Shown here: positions 17,310-25,055 of the stretch, piece by piece
How positions within the stretch are numbered: the stretch's first letter is position 1
How the letters are laid out: each line of letters starts with the position of its first letter
Origin: JAJPXC01 sp964510535
GTDB taxonomy: Bacteria > Bacteroidota > Bacteroidia > Bacteroidales > Muribaculaceae
Assembly (NCBI GenBank): GCA_964510535.1
Contig: CAZECG010000006.1
Span: 1 to 64,000 of the forward strand
Direction: 5' to 3'
Length of the DNA: 64,000 bases
Made by a program: the position numbers and the translations under genes
Notes under the pieces: model-generated
Database searches by the model: none
Seen by the model: only the letters and a program-made list of their open reading frames with translations
Told to the model about the DNA's origin: nothing

Positions 17310-18407
17310 TTAGTTGATTACAGAGCCTCGCAGCTTTTCGTTTGCCGTGAGCCAATTGTCTTTTATTTCGATGTTTATGCCATCGCTGAGTCCGATAGTT
17401 ACCGCTTTCTTTTCAAACGTTTGTTGTGGTACGCTGTCGGTCAGCACATAAACGAAAGTGCTATCTTTGGCAAATTCAATAATGCTCTCGGGTATAGATG
17501 TGACACCTTCTGCCCTCTGCAAAGTTACCTTAGCGTTCGCGCTATAACCTGCGCGTAAGTTCATCGACGGGTCGGGGGTTACTGCTGCCTTGATTTCAAA
17601 TGTGTTGGTTCCATTGTCCTCGGTGGCCTGAGGTGCTATTTTTTCAATAACAGCTTCAAGCATCCCATTCTCAATAGCGCCAACAGTAATCTTCATCGGC
17701 ATGCCTTCTTCAAGCAAACCCACTTCCGTCTCATCGATTTTACCCTTGAATATCAGATCGCTCATATCTGCGATTTTGGCTATAGTCGTTCCGTCATTCA
17801 TCGTGTTGGCTTGAATCACCGAGCTACCTACCTTTACCGGCACTTCAAGCACGAGGCCGGTTATGGTCGCTCTCACAAGTGTGTTGCTCGATTGTGCATT
17901 TGTGCTCGATACTCCGTCGCGGACTATCGACAATGCGTCAATAGCCGATGCAAATTCCTCTTCTGCTTTTTGGTAAGATGCCTCGTCAAGCTCATATTGC
18001 TCGCGGCTTTCATACTTCTTTTCGTATAGCGATTTGGTGCGTTCAAAAACTGCTTTCTTTTGTGCCAAGTCTACTTTTGCTACCGATACACGGTTCTCTG
18101 CTGCCGATAGTTGCGTCTCATCAGGAATTACTTTGATTTTTGCTATAACATCTCCCTCCTTGACGAGGTCTCCGGCTTCTACGTTGATTTCTGCTATGAT
18201 GCCCGAAACCTGAGGCTTGATTTCGATTTCATCGCGCGGCTCGATGCTGCCGGTTAGCACTGTTGTTCGCTCAATATCGAGTGTAGTCGGCGACACAAGC
18301 TCATAAACCGTTTGTTTTGACTTGGACTTGTTAAACAAATAGATGAAAGTGCCGACAAAAACGCACCCTATTAACGCCCAAATTGCAATTCGAAAAAACT
18401 TTTTCAT
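17310..18407 (-). CDS. HlyD/MacA-family periplasmic adaptor
   Basis: A 365-aa membrane fusion protein that links the inner-membrane ABC permeases to TolC. One N-terminal anchor helix covers about residues 5-25 (IAIWALIGCVFVGTFIYLF). Two lipoyl half-motifs (IEPRDEIEIKPQVSGIIAEI, then VRATITGLVLEVPVKVGSSV) flank a helical hairpin of about 75 residues. A beta-barrel and membrane-proximal domain follow (MKITVGAIENGMLEAVIEKI). It lies 17 nt before tolC and 35 nt after the permease gene. Confidence 0.93.
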   Translation of the reverse strand: MKKFFRIAIWALIGCVFVGTFIYLFNKSKSKQTVYELVSPTTLDIERTTVLTGSIEPRDEIEIKPQVSGIIAEINVEAGDLVKEGDVIAKIKVIPDETQLSAAENRVSVAKVDLAQKKAVFERTKSLYEKKYESREQYELDEASYQKAEEEFASAIDALSIVRDGVSSTNAQSSNTLVRATITGLVLEVPVKVGSSVIQANTMNDGTTIAKIADMSDLIFKGKIDETEVGLLEEGMPMKITVGAIENGMLEAVIEKIAPQATEDNGTNTFEIKAAVTPDPSMNLRAGYSANAKVTLQRAEGVTSIPESIIEFAKDSTFVYVLTDSVPQQTFEKKAVTIGLSDGINIEIKDNWLTANEKLRGSVIN

Positions 18408-18442
18408 CGTTTTATTCTTGTTAAAATGTTATTGTTTTCTAT

Positions 18443-19687
18443 TTATTTATCGTTCATTGCTTCGATTGGCTTGATTTTCATCGCTTTTATCGAGGGAACA
18501 ACTCCCGCTAATGTGCCAAGTGCCGAAAATGTCACCAATATCGCTATCGCTTTCGAAAAACTCAACTGAAACGATGTTACATCGCTATTACCTACAAATA
18601 TCATTTCAACTCCGGCAAGAACGGTTACTGCGAAGCAGATTCCCGCCATTCCTGCAATTGCGGTTAAGGCCACTCCTTCCGACAGTATTTGCGCTATAAT
18701 ATCTCTCGGTTTTGCCCCTATGGCGCGGCGTATGCCGATTTCTTGAGTGCGTTCTTTAACTATAACCCACATAATATTGCCGATGCCTATTACTCCCGCA
18801 AGCAGACTGCCCGCTCCGACAAATAGTGCCAATATCGAGACACCAATGAATAGGTTATCGACCATGGCAAACCGCTCCGATATGTCAAAGAATCCAAATG
18901 CTTGTTTGTCATCTATATGTATTGAGTGGTTATTGCTGAGTATTCTCACCATGCGCGGCTTCACCATTGTCGGGGTAACTCCGTTTTTGACGGTGAACAT
19001 CAAACCGCCCACTTTGTTGCCGAGATTTAACGATTTTCTCATTGTCGACGACGGAATGACAATCTGTTCCTCTAATCTACCGTTGATTTGAGCCTCGTTT
19101 GACTGTCCTACAACGCCGACAACCTTATAGTATATACCATTTACTTCGACAAATTTATCGATTGGGGATTCTTCCGGGAATAAGTTGTCGGCTACCGTTT
19201 TGCCTAAAACGCACACTTTTCTTCCCGACACGTCGTCGGTTGAGTTTATAAATCGTCCTTCATAAATGATTGGAAGGTTTATCAGAGGGTATTCGCTATC
19301 TACTCCTTGAAGTCTGGCCGATGTCTGCCGCTTTCCGTTAACCGCTATTGCGTTCCCATCGTCGAGCGTGGTTAATGCCGTTATTTCGGGTATCGCTTTC
19401 CTTATTTGTGAAACGTCGTCGGTAGTCAGTTGCCATTGCCGCCCTTTGTTATAGCCTTTGTATGCGATTGTAGTCGAGCTGGGGTACAGAATACCTGTGT
19501 TCGCCGCAAAACCGTCGAAGTTCTTCCGCAACATATATTCAAGTCCTTGCGCTCCGCCAAGTAGCATTGCGAGCATAGCTGTGCCCCAAAAAATACCGAA
19601 AGCGGTTAGCACGGTTCTTGTTTTATTGCGTGAAAGGGTTGCCCCGATTTCACGCCAATTTTCTATGTCAAATACCGGATTCCTCAT
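18443..19687 (-). CDS. MacB-type ABC permease (second)
   Basis: A 414-aa FtsX/MacB-fold permease. The first transmembrane helix is near residues 25-45 (AFGIFWGTAMLAMLLGGAQG), followed by a large periplasmic MacB_PCD domain of about 220 residues. Three C-terminal helices start near 285 (SILALFVGAGSLLAGVIGIG). The coupling stretch VKERTQEIGIRRAIGAKPRD is typical. It has no ATPase domain of its own, so it relies on the ATPase at 20923-21591 and probably pairs with the neighbouring permease. Confidence 0.93.
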   Translation of the reverse strand: MRNPVFDIENWREIGATLSRNKTRTVLTAFGIFWGTAMLAMLLGGAQGLEYMLRKNFDGFAANTGILYPSSTTIAYKGYNKGRQWQLTTDDVSQIRKAIPEITALTTLDDGNAIAVNGKRQTSARLQGVDSEYPLINLPIIYEGRFINSTDDVSGRKVCVLGKTVADNLFPEESPIDKFVEVNGIYYKVVGVVGQSNEAQINGRLEEQIVIPSSTMRKSLNLGNKVGGLMFTVKNGVTPTMVKPRMVRILSNNHSIHIDDKQAFGFFDISERFAMVDNLFIGVSILALFVGAGSLLAGVIGIGNIMWVIVKERTQEIGIRRAIGAKPRDIIAQILSEGVALTAIAGMAGICFAVTVLAGVEMIFVGNSDVTSFQLSFSKAIAILVTFSALGTLAGVVPSIKAMKIKPIEAMNDK

Positions 19688-19694
19688 ACCTACC

Positions 19695-20918
19695 CTACTC
19701 TGCGCTTAGAGCCTCCACTGGTTTGATTTTTAACGCCTTTATTGCCGGGAATATGCCGGCAAGTCCGCCGGCTATTATCAGCACTATGGTTACTTCTATC
19801 GCTATCATAATGTCAACTGACGGGTCTTTTATCCACTCTTCTTGGCTGAACAAAATCGAAAGCCCTTCGTCGACTAATATGCCGAGAAAGATGCCGATAT
19901 AACCGAAAAGTGCAGTTATTGCTATGCTTTCAACTATGATTTGTGTTAGTATGTTACGCGGTTTTGCTCCGATGGCGCGGCGTATCCCTATTTCGTGAGT
20001 GCGCTCCTTTACCGACACAAACATAATATTGCTTACGCCCACTATGCCCGACAGCATTGTGAATAGACCTATTAACCACACCGCCAAATTCATATATCCG
20101 AGTCCCGATGACGTTTTGAGGTGTTGAACCACTCGGTTCCACACCCACACTGCCGATTTGTCGTCACTGGCAAACTCGTGAGTCTGTGCCAACGTCGTGC
20201 GCACTGAACTCTCCGCATCAACACCCTCTTTTTCTGTCTTAATATCTTTTAATGATACAGTTAATTGGTTTATATTGTCATTGTCCGAATCGAGCATCTT
20301 TGCCGTCGTGTACGGTATGTAAATATCACTTCTCCATTCACTATCATACACCCCGATTATAGTAAAAGTCAATCCGTTGCATTTCACCAACTCACCTATT
20401 GCCGCTTCCGCATCTGAAAATAGCACTTCGGCATTTGTCTTGTCGATTGACATCACTTTCCGACAATTGTTGATGTCGCTTTGGTTTATGAATCGTCCGG
20501 CAATCATCTTTACGCCGTCAATGTTTTGCATTTCGGGATACACACCCGAATATGACCCGCTTATATACTCTTCCTTCGTTGATATGTTCAACTGGTTGGC
20601 TGACCTCTTCACCGGTGTCGCAAATTCGATGCCTTCGGCTTCAGAATTGTCTATTGCGTCAATATCACTATGTTTTAGCTCGATTTTTCGCCCCTCTTTA
20701 TATCCTTTGTGGGCTTTTTCGGTGCGTCCGCCCCACACAAGCAGATAGTTCGACGATTGCGACATCACGCTCGAGTCAAAGGCGTTCAATATCCCTTTCG
20801 ACAGTCCAAGCAACACGATTAGCATAAATATGCCCCATGCCACCGCAAGTCCGGTTAGCGCCGTGCGTAACTTGTTATGTTGCAATGACTGCGCTATTTC
20901 TCTTAGTAAATCAACCAT
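19695..20918 (-). CDS. MacB-type ABC permease (first)
   Basis: A 407-aa FtsX/MacB permease paralogous to the next gene. The N-terminal helix lies near residues 19-42 (ALTGLAVAWGIFMLIVLLGL), then a periplasmic domain, then helices near 280-400. The coupling motif VKERTHEIGIRRAIGAKPRN is almost the same as in the partner. It starts 4 nt after the ATPase gene and ends 7 nt before the second permease, so the three are probably translated together. Two half-permeases plus one ATPase suggest a heterodimeric transporter. Confidence 0.93.
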   Translation of the reverse strand: MVDLLREIAQSLQHNKLRTALTGLAVAWGIFMLIVLLGLSKGILNAFDSSVMSQSSNYLLVWGGRTEKAHKGYKEGRKIELKHSDIDAIDNSEAEGIEFATPVKRSANQLNISTKEEYISGSYSGVYPEMQNIDGVKMIAGRFINQSDINNCRKVMSIDKTNAEVLFSDAEAAIGELVKCNGLTFTIIGVYDSEWRSDIYIPYTTAKMLDSDNDNINQLTVSLKDIKTEKEGVDAESSVRTTLAQTHEFASDDKSAVWVWNRVVQHLKTSSGLGYMNLAVWLIGLFTMLSGIVGVSNIMFVSVKERTHEIGIRRAIGAKPRNILTQIIVESIAITALFGYIGIFLGILVDEGLSILFSQEEWIKDPSVDIMIAIEVTIVLIIAGGLAGIFPAIKALKIKPVEALSAE

Positions 20919-20922
20919 TGGC

Positions 20923-21591
20923 TTATGCTGTTATTACACCGTCTGATATCCTTATTATCCTGTCGGTCTGCTCGCCGACATTGGGGTCGTGGGTCACTAT
21001 GACTATGGTCATCCCATCGTCATTAAGGTTTCTCATGATTTGCATCACATCTTTCGATGTCTTGCTGTCAAGCGCGCCCGTCGGCTCGTCGGCAAGTATT
21101 AGCGACGGCTTTGTTATCAGCGCCCGCGCTATTGCCACACGCTGCTTTTGCCCGCCCGACAATTCGCTCGGCAAGTGGTGCGCACGGTCTGCGAGACCCA
21201 TTCGGTCGAGCTGTTCCATTGCCAATGCATTGCGCTTTCTCCGCGAAATGCCTTGATAAAACAACGGCAAAGCGACATTTTCAAGGGCGTTTTTATAGCT
21301 TATCAAGTTGAACGATTGAAAAACGAAACCTATCATGCGATTACGCAACTCCGCCGCTTTGTTTTCACTCAGGTTCTTTATGGCCTGTCCGTCGAGTACA
21401 TATTCCCCGCTGTCATAATTGTCAAGAATGCCGAGAATGTTTAACAAAGTCGATTTCCCCGAGCCTGACGCACCCATAATAGAGACCAATTCCCCCTTGT
21501 CTATTTCAAGATTTATACCCTTCAAAACGTGAAGCGGAACTACTCCGGGATAAGTCTTGTTGACATCTTTTAGCTTGATGATTTTAGACAT
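20923..21591 (-). CDS. LolD/MacB-type ABC transporter ATPase
   Basis: A 222-aa nucleotide-binding subunit. Walker A is GASGSGKST, the Q-loop is FVFQSFNL, the signature is LSGGQKQRVAIARAL, Walker B is LILADEPTGALD, and the H-loop is VTHDP. It belongs to the MacB/LolD/FtsE branch that drives mechanotransmission pumps. The ATG at 21591 was chosen; the frame stays open upstream, but that part is outside the conserved fold and reaches into the -7 element at 21637-21644. It is first of five genes: ATPase, two permeases, adaptor, TolC. The substrate is not identifiable; peptides, macrolides or lipoproteins are known for the family. Confidence 0.93.
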   Translation of the reverse strand: MSKIIKLKDVNKTYPGVVPLHVLKGINLEIDKGELVSIMGASGSGKSTLLNILGILDNYDSGEYVLDGQAIKNLSENKAAELRNRMIGFVFQSFNLISYKNALENVALPLFYQGISRRKRNALAMEQLDRMGLADRAHHLPSELSGGQKQRVAIARALITKPSLILADEPTGALDSKTSKDVMQIMRNLNDDGMTIVIVTHDPNVGEQTDRIIRISDGVITA

Positions 21592-21636
21592 AATGTGATT
21601 AATCTTTGATATATAAGCCAATAGTTGAAACTTGGG

Positions 21637-21644
21637 CAAAGATA
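21637..21644 (-). promoter_or_regulatory. -7 element of the ABC efflux operon
   Basis: Minus-strand TATCTTTG matches TAnnTTTG, about 45 nt before the ATG at 21591. No TTG was found at -33. Confidence 0.5.
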
Positions 21645-21781
21645 CGCATAATCATACCGCCATTGGTTAAAGTTTATTTTCTATTAGCATTTTTGTCTTT
21701 TTTTATTCCTTAGACGCGTATTGGCCACATAAAGTTACAGCAAATGTCAAAACAAATGCCGAAATTTATTGACACCAAAAT

Positions 21782-21812
21782 TTGGATTTCACAACAATCG
21801 TTGTTACCTTTG
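21782..21812 (+). promoter_or_regulatory. Promoter of the non-coding RNA
   Basis: TTG (21782-21784), a 20-nt spacer, then TACCTTTG (21805-21812). This is a full consensus match, with a predicted start near 21819 and no coding sequence downstream until 22223. Confidence 0.7.
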
Positions 21813-21818
21813 TGTTAT

Positions 21819-22088
21819 CAAAGCAAGAGAGCTTTGCTTAACGCTAATTGTCGAAGATTCGCCACATCAAAGTAGATTGGGAAACTCATCAAATTTTCGT
21901 GAAATACCGAGACAAGCTTAGCCGACTGATGGCGGGCCCCATCCCTCTCTGAGGGAGGCATTAATGCCCAGGCGGATTACAAAGGCCGGCGAGCGCTCAA
22001 ATCCTGTCTTTCGGAGTTTCATCGCATCCTTTGGTGTGGTAGTTATATGAGACAGCCCCGGATTACTCAAATCTGAGGCTGTCTTTTT
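21819..22088 (+). ncRNA. Structured non-coding RNA, possibly 6S-like
   Basis: A stretch of about 270 nt without a credible reading frame, between a consensus promoter and an intrinsic terminator. Long-range pairing gives a rod. 21863-21872 pairs with 22029-22038 (10 bp, one G-U). A symmetric 8/8-nt internal loop follows (21873-21880 against 22021-22028). Then 21881-21887 pairs with 22014-22020 (7 bp), with weaker pairing inward. A CAAAGC/GCTTTG hairpin lies near the 5' end. A closing helix, central bubble and long distal hairpin are the layout of 6S RNA, and a Bacteroidales candidate (Bacteroidales-1) is thought to be 6S. I cannot confirm the identity. It is not tRNA, tmRNA, RNase P or SRP RNA by visible motifs. 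Confidence 0.6.
22050..22088 (+). terminator. Terminator of the non-coding RNA
   Basis: The outer 8-bp stem is 22050-22057 with 22077-22084, and an inner GGATT/AATCT stem extends it. T-rich TTTTTATT follows directly. Confidence 0.8.
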
Positions 22089-22151
22089 ATTAAAAAATCC
22101 TATATTTACAATTAATCCATCCCCAAATCACACTGATAACGACTTTTTCAT

Positions 22152-22159
22152 TACCTTTG
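22152..22159 (+). promoter_or_regulatory. -7 element of the GH13 gene
   Basis: TACCTTTG matches TAnnTTTG, about 64 nt before the ATG at 22223. It lies beyond the RNA terminator, so the enzyme gene is a separate unit. No clear -33 TTG was seen. Confidence 0.5.
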
Positions 22160-22222
22160 CTAAACTTATAGTAATTAACCAATTTATCAAATACAACAAT
22201 CTTTTAATACCACACTTTGCAC

Positions 22223-24922
22223 ATGAAAAAATTTCTAACTTTATTGGCCGCATTCTTCATGCTGTCATCTGTTGGTGCAATGGCTCAGATTTTCACTTCG
22301 AGCCCTGCTATCCTTCAGGAAAGCTCCAAGAATGTCGTTATCACATTTCACGCCGACAAGGCCGGAGTTGCGGCTTTGAGCAACAAAGACGTCCTCTATG
22401 CCCACATCGGTGTCTACACGACAAAATCGCCAAACACATGGGCGCATGTTAAATATGACTGGAACGTCGACAAAGACGACAACAAATTCGTCAAGAAATC
22501 AGCGACCACCTATGAGCTGACGATTGGCGACCTGCGTACATATTTCGGAGTGACCGATCCCGCTGAGAAAATCACCAAAGTATGCGTCATCGCACGCACT
22601 CCAAAAGGCGTAAGCCCTGCCGGACAGACTTCCGACCAATTCCTCAATGTATATGAAGAGGGCTATCAGATGCAGTTCACCAATAATGCGACAAGCACCG
22701 TTTTCACTCAAGCAACTACAATAAACTTCAATATCGACGTAACCGAGACATCTGACATCACGCTCAAAGTCAACGGAGAAGTCAAGGCCTCGACCAACGG
22801 CACCAACCTCAACAAAGACCTGTCGTTCACGGCGAAAGGTTCTTACACCGTCGAGGCGACAGCCACGGCCGGTAACAAGACAAAGTCTCAGAGTGTCAGC
22901 ATCGTTTACATCTCCAACTCTCCGCAAGCCAATTACCCCGGTGGGACTCCCAAAATGGGACCGGTTGACAACAACGACGGTTCGGTGACATTCTGTATCG
23001 CAGCCCCCGGCAAAAACACCGTCATGATTGTAGGGTCATGGGACGATTACGCCACACTCGACAAAAACGTGATGTCTTATCAAGATTACAACGGTTTCCG
23101 CTATTTCTGGACAACGATAAAAGGTCTTGACACCGACAAAGCCTATAGCTACTACTTTAATGTTGACGGTAAATACAACGTTGGTGACCCCTACGCAAAA
23201 CTGACGCTCGACCCCTATAGCGACAAATGGCTCGACGACGACGTGTTTACCGACAGACCGTCTTATCCCTATAGCCGCTTTGACGACCGCATTCTAAGCG
23301 TTTATCAGAAAAATTTCTACCCCTACAAATGGCAATGCAAAAACTTCGAGATTCCCAATCACGGGCAATTGGTGATTTACGAGCTGCTTCTCCGCGACTT
23401 CACCGGGACCGAAGGCGCCAAGGAAGGCAACGGAACGCTTGCAAAAGCGATTGAGAAGATTGACTATCTCAATCAATTAGGCGTCAACGCCGTCGAGCTT
23501 ATGCCAGTCATGGAGTTCAACGGCAACAATTCTTGGGGCTACAACACCAACTTCTATTTCTCTCTTGACAAAGCATACGGTTCGCCCCTCGAACTGAAAA
23601 AATTTGTTGACGAGTGCCACAAACGCGGCATCGCCGTAATTCTCGACATCGTATTGAACCACTCCGACGGACTTCACCCCTGGTACCAGATGTACGACCC
23701 CGCTGCCAACCCCTTCTATAACGCCACGGCACCCCACGACTGGAGCGTGCTTAACGACTGGAAACAGGAGAACGCACTCGTTCAGCAGCAATGGGAAGAT
23801 GTAATAAAGTTCTGGATGACCGAATACAATGTCGACGGATACCGTTTTGACCTCGTCAAAGGCCTTGGCACAAGCTATGGCTCTACCGACGGATACAACG
23901 CATCTCGCATCCCCGTGATGAAGCGGCTCCACAACCACATTAAAGCCGTTAAGCCCAACGGCATTCATATCAACGAATTCCTCGGACCCGAACAGGAAGA
24001 AATCGAATACGGCAACGATGGCCAACTCAATTGGAACAATCAAAACGGCACGGCGTCAAACTATGCTAAAGGTCAATCCGCTGCCACCAACGTATTCAAC
24101 GCTATGGGTAGCCGTCCGTGGGGAACTGTTGTCAGCTATATGGAAAGCCATGACGAACAGCGCATCGCATACAATGCAAAAGTATCAGGCACACCAGCAT
24201 TGAAAAACAATCTGACCACCCGCACCCAACGTCTCGGCTCCATCGCAGCCATGATGCTGTTTACCCCCGGGCCTCAGATGGTATGGCAATTTGGTGAACT
24301 CGGCGCCGATGAAAACACGAAGAACGGCAACGACAACAACACCGACCCCAAAACTGTTATCTGGAGCCGTCTCGACAATAGCGACTACAAGGGTCTTCAT
24401 GACACATACAGCGACCTTATGTGGCTTCGTCGTTCCAATCCCGAACTTTTCTCTCAGAATGCTCAACTCACTATGACATTTACTGGCTCTGTTCAGCGTT
24501 CTGGCAAACTTGTTTCAGGTAACAAAGAGGCCGTCATCCTCATCAACCCGGGAACAAGCGCGCGTGAGATTTCATTCTCGTCAAGCAACATCACCCCGAC
24601 AGCCTACACTCTCATTTCCAAGTCACACGGAACGGATGAGCCGGTACTCACTCAGTCGGGCACCATGCTTAAAGCCAAAATAGCCCCCCACTGCTACGCT
24701 GTATTCGCATCAAAGGCAGTCAGCGGTGTCGAGGATATTGTTGACAACAAAACCAACGCCGCCACTGTAGCCGGCGGTTATGGAGAAATAATCATAAACG
24801 GCGAATACGACAACGTTGAAGTCTACGGCGTTTCCGGTCAGCGACATAATTCACTGACTGTTCCGGCCGGACTTTACATCGTCAAGGTTGACGGCAACGT
24901 ATCCAAAGTCGTTGTGAAATAA
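22223..24922 (+). CDS. Secreted GH13 alpha-amylase-family enzyme with CBM48-like domain and sorting tail
   Basis: An 899-aa exported glycoside hydrolase acting on alpha-glucans such as starch or glycogen. The signal peptide covers residues 1 to about 21 (ending AMAQ). Ig-like N-terminal regions follow to about 240. A CBM48-like module is near 245-345 (TFCIAAPGKNTVMIVGSWDD). The GH13 barrel runs from about 380 to 780. The catalytic set is intact: nucleophile D543 (GYRFD), acid/base E585 (HINEF) and D644 (ESHDEQ), plus DIVLNH of region I. The last 80 residues end like a type IX secretion tail (GLYIVKVDGNVSKVVVK). The true start is ATG 22223, not the TTG two codons earlier. No SusC/SusD genes lie beside it, so it is an orphan enzyme; debranching or amylase specificity cannot be decided. 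Confidence 0.9.
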   Translation: MKKFLTLLAAFFMLSSVGAMAQIFTSSPAILQESSKNVVITFHADKAGVAALSNKDVLYAHIGVYTTKSPNTWAHVKYDWNVDKDDNKFVKKSATTYELTIGDLRTYFGVTDPAEKITKVCVIARTPKGVSPAGQTSDQFLNVYEEGYQMQFTNNATSTVFTQATTINFNIDVTETSDITLKVNGEVKASTNGTNLNKDLSFTAKGSYTVEATATAGNKTKSQSVSIVYISNSPQANYPGGTPKMGPVDNNDGSVTFCIAAPGKNTVMIVGSWDDYATLDKNVMSYQDYNGFRYFWTTIKGLDTDKAYSYYFNVDGKYNVGDPYAKLTLDPYSDKWLDDDVFTDRPSYPYSRFDDRILSVYQKNFYPYKWQCKNFEIPNHGQLVIYELLLRDFTGTEGAKEGNGTLAKAIEKIDYLNQLGVNAVELMPVMEFNGNNSWGYNTNFYFSLDKAYGSPLELKKFVDECHKRGIAVILDIVLNHSDGLHPWYQMYDPAANPFYNATAPHDWSVLNDWKQENALVQQQWEDVIKFWMTEYNVDGYRFDLVKGLGTSYGSTDGYNASRIPVMKRLHNHIKAVKPNGIHINEFLGPEQEEIEYGNDGQLNWNNQNGTASNYAKGQSAATNVFNAMGSRPWGTVVSYMESHDEQRIAYNAKVSGTPALKNNLTTRTQRLGSIAAMMLFTPGPQMVWQFGELGADENTKNGNDNNTDPKTVIWSRLDNSDYKGLHDTYSDLMWLRRSNPELFSQNAQLTMTFTGSVQRSGKLVSGNKEAVILINPGTSAREISFSSSNITPTAYTLISKSHGTDEPVLTQSGTMLKAKIAPHCYAVFASKAVSGVEDIVDNKTNAATVAGGYGEIIINGEYDNVEVYGVSGQRHNSLTVPAGLYIVKVDGNVSKVVVK

Positions 24923-24953
24923 AATTATTGTTGTAAAGTTAATTTGTATGTCT

Positions 24954-24983
24954 AAAGGCGGTGTCCGCGAGGATGCCGCCTTT
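24954..24983 (+). terminator. Terminator after the GH13 gene
   Basis: Arms 24954-24961 and 24976-24983 form an 8-bp stem, and the T-tract runs to 24986. Confidence 0.75.
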
Positions 24984-25004
24984 TTTATTCTCCGATAAAT
25001 TTAG

Positions 25005-25012
25005 TAATTTTG
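25005..25012 (+). promoter_or_regulatory. -7 element of lepA
   Basis: TAATTTTG matches TAnnTTTG, 43 nt before the GTG start at 25056. Confidence 0.45.
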
Positions 25013-25055
25013 TGAGCTGAACCATTTAGAAATAAGTTTTTACAACAACTGGCAA

